DNA of 64,000 bases. It comes from JAMXLO01 sp963749575 (GTDB lineage: Bacteria > Pseudomonadota > Alphaproteobacteria > Acetobacterales > Acetobacteraceae). This document shows positions 62,225 through 64,000 of this stretch, in pieces. The translations under genes were made by a program, and so were the position numbers. Position 1 is the stretch's first letter. The number at the start of each line of letters is the position of its first letter. The stretch lies in contig CAVVNM010000012.1 of the NCBI GenBank assembly GCA_963749575.1, positions 248,001 to 312,000 on the forward strand. Reading direction: 5' to 3'. The notes under the pieces were generated by a model. That model saw only the letters and a list, made by a program, of their open reading frames with translations, searched no databases and had not been told where the DNA came from.

Positions 62225-63553
62225 TTACCCGCGCTGCGTGCCCTCGTCCGGCCGTCCTACACAATGGTAATCAAACCCCGCCTGCCGCATCGCCACCGGG
62301 TCATAGACATTGCGCAGATCGACCAGCACGCGCCCGCGCATCGCCTCGCGCAGCCGGGTCGGACTGAGCGCACGGAACTCGTTCCATTCGGTGATCAACA
62401 CCAGCGCGTCCGCGCCCTGCACGGCATCGAACGCGTCGCGGCAATAGGTCACGCCGCCCGGGAGCAACGGCTTTGCCTGTTGCATTCCTTCCGGATCGAA
62501 GGCGCGGATCGTCGCGCCATCGCCTGCCAGGCGCGCGACGATCGACAGTGACGGCGCGTCGCGCATGTCGTCGGTCTCCGGCTTGAAGGTCAGCCCGAGC
62601 ACCGCGATGGTCTTGCCGCGCACCGAGCCGCCGCACGCCGCGATCACCCGCATCGCCATGTGCGACTTGCGCGCGTCGTTCACCGCGACGGTCGCTTCCA
62701 CCAGGCGCGACGGCGCGCCGTAGTCCTGTGCGGTGCGCATCAGCGCCAGCGTGTCCTTGGGGAAGCAGGAGCCGCCATAGCCCGGCCCCGCGTGCAGGAA
62801 TTTGCGCCCGATGCGGCCGTCGAGGCCGATACCGCGCGCTACGTCGTGCACATCGGCGCCGACCCGTTCGCACAGGTCCGCCATCTCGTTGATGAAGGTG
62901 ACCTTCATCGCCAGGAAAGCGTTCGCCGCATATTTGGTAAGCTCCGCGGTCTCGATCCCGGTGAATACAATCGGCGCCTCGATCAGGTAGAGCGGCCGAT
63001 AGAGCTGGCGCAGCACATCTCGCGCGCGCTCGCTTTCGGTACCGATCACCACGCGGTCCGGGCGCATGAAGTCGCCGATCGCATTGCCCTCACGGAGGAA
63101 CTCCGGATTTGAGGCAACGTCGAATTCGAGGTCCGGGCGCGTCGCGCGTACGATCTCGGCGATGCGGCGGCTGGTGCCGACCGGGACGGTGGATTTGGTG
63201 ACGATGACGGCATAGCCAGTCAACACGCGAGCCACCTGCTCGGCGGCGGCGTAGACGTAGGTAAGGTCGGCATGTCCGTCGCCGCGCCGGGTCGGTGTGC
63301 CGACGGCGATGAACACCGCCTCCGCGTCGTGCACCGCGGTGGCGAGTTCGCCGGTGAACGCGAGCCGTCCGGCGGCGACATTCTCGGCCACCAGCTTCTC
63401 GAGACCAGGTTCGTAGATCGGCATCCGGCCTTCATGCAGGGCGGCGAGCTTCTCCGCATCCACCTCCATCACAGTGACGTCGGTGCCGAATTCGGCGAAG
63501 CAGGCAGCGGAGACCAGGCCGACATAGCCGCCGCCGATCATCGCAATACGCAT
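62225..63553 (-). CDS. ugd: UDP-glucose 6-dehydrogenase
   Basis: 442 residues, intact. NAD motif GGGYVGLVSA at 7-16, the catalytic Cys in GYGGSCFPKDT near 260, Lys in LTKYAANAFLAMKVTFINE and the C-terminal nucleotide-sugar domain (LGLTFKPETDDMRDAPSL). It oxidises UDP-glucose to UDP-glucuronate for acidic surface polysaccharide. First gene of the glycan operon (ugd-GT2-pyruvyl transferase-MT/GT). Confidence 0.95.
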   Translation of the reverse strand: MRIAMIGGGYVGLVSAACFAEFGTDVTVMEVDAEKLAALHEGRMPIYEPGLEKLVAENVAAGRLAFTGELATAVHDAEAVFIAVGTPTRRGDGHADLTYVYAAAEQVARVLTGYAVIVTKSTVPVGTSRRIAEIVRATRPDLEFDVASNPEFLREGNAIGDFMRPDRVVIGTESERARDVLRQLYRPLYLIEAPIVFTGIETAELTKYAANAFLAMKVTFINEMADLCERVGADVHDVARGIGLDGRIGRKFLHAGPGYGGSCFPKDTLALMRTAQDYGAPSRLVEATVAVNDARKSHMAMRVIAACGGSVRGKTIAVLGLTFKPETDDMRDAPSLSIVARLAGDGATIRAFDPEGMQQAKPLLPGGVTYCRDAFDAVQGADALVLITEWNEFRALSPTRLREAMRGRVLVDLRNVYDPVAMRQAGFDYHCVGRPDEGTQRG

Positions 63554-63631
63554 GTATGCGGTTCCTTGCGCTGGTAGGGCGGGGATAAAGCACGGTCGGG
63601 TGGTGGGTTTCCAGGGTCTGGTGAGCGGCGA

Positions 63632-64000
63632 TCAGCTACCGATCGCCCGATGCCCGACCCCGCCTTCGCCGATCAGCGCGAACGGCGCCCAATAGAACGG
63701 GTGCGCCAAGTAGGCCGGCAGGTCCTTGCCGGCTCGGCCGAGGATCCCGAGCTGCGACGCACGTAGCGCATCCCCCAGCCCGCCGTCCTCGTTGGCGACC
63801 AGCCGGCGAAGTGTGTCGGCCACCAGGAACGCCGATGTCTGGTCGTTGATCGACCAGTGGGTCACCAGCATCGAGCGGGCGCCGGCGAAGAAGAAGGCAC
63901 GCGCCAGGCCTGACAGGCTCTCGCCCCCGCTGCTGTTGCCCGGGCCGCCGGTGTTGCAGGCGGACAGGATCACGGCGTTGGCGTCGAGATCGAGGCCCAC
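63632..64000 (-). CDS. C-terminal part of a CHAT-domain protein, truncated by the window edge
   Basis: 122 codons are visible, ending GHRAIGS at 63632. The caspase-like catalytic cysteine lies in ILSACNTGG, followed by LSGLARAFFFAGARSMLVTHW and HPFYWAPFALIGEGG, a typical CHAT ending. The His half and any TPR repeats would be in the missing N-terminal part. It may be a protease or an inactive relative; partners are outside the window. Confidence 0.85.
   Translation of the reverse strand: MGLDLDANAVILSACNTGGPGNSSGGESLSGLARAFFFAGARSMLVTHWSINDQTSAFLVADTLRRLVANEDGGLGDALRASQLGILGRAGKDLPAYLAHPFYWAPFALIGEGGVGHRAIGS

Overview
The window is a high-GC chromosomal segment of an alphaproteobacterium, most likely a member of the Acetobacteraceae/Rhodospirillales. 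This is an inference from overall gene content. The main clues are the divergent metX / chorismate mutase-hisC-tyrA block, two conserved hypothetical proteins of a type I associate with Acetobacteraceae (19749 and 28011), many Tat signal peptides, and several CoA-linked catabolic genes. I saw no tRNA, rRNA or CRISPR array.

Layout. 1-5184: the start of a membrane sensor protein, a quinone reductase/NnrS pair, and two tandem D-2-hydroxyacid dehydrogenases. 5187-9337: an ECF sigma/anti-sigma pair, small membrane or secreted proteins, a decayed copy of the sigma gene's 5' end with its promoter, and a metallophosphoesterase-cupredoxin pair that probably belongs to the same regulon. 9386-16687: two proteins of unknown function, a class III CoA-transferase operon, a lytic transglycosylase, and an ABC importer of the sulfonate/nitrate/taurine type. 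16688-20190: gene-poor, with broken genes (NTF2-like, serine recombinase) and one repeat copy. 20146-34750: a TRAP binding protein, an ADP-forming acyl-CoA synthetase, dihydroxyacetone-type kinase subunits, MFS transport, and a two-subunit CoA transferase whose subunits lie 5.2 kb apart with a repeat element in between. This is followed by an acyl-CoA dehydrogenase and an ATC-hydrolase-like gene. 34790-41135: a TMEM175-like channel, an Fe/2OG dioxygenase with an internal stop, an orphan peptide-type binding protein, an inverted-repeat GxxExxY cassette, an aldo/keto reductase and a DHA2 exporter. 41376-42125: a second GxxExxY gene plus a long dispersed repeat. 42201-52420: a DUF2278/phospholipase-D pair, an Old Yellow Enzyme facing an alcohol dehydrogenase/MetE-like/carboxymuconolactone-decarboxylase operon, an amidohydrolase, an HD protein and an SDR. 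52442-57533: methionine and aromatic/histidine biosynthesis. 58555-63553: surface polysaccharide synthesis. The window ends in a CHAT-domain gene.

The most striking property is that about 32 reading-frame breaks in 17 otherwise well-conserved genes all look like the same event: loss of a GC/CG dinucleotide (or of four bases) from a GCGC or CGCG tract. Putting the unit back repairs each frame. This points to a systematic sequence error, perhaps at a methylated GCGC/CGCG motif, rather than gene decay, so I annotate these genes as CDS over their full span. A second theme is a family of inverted-repeat structures built from short related words, two of them associated with GxxExxY genes.
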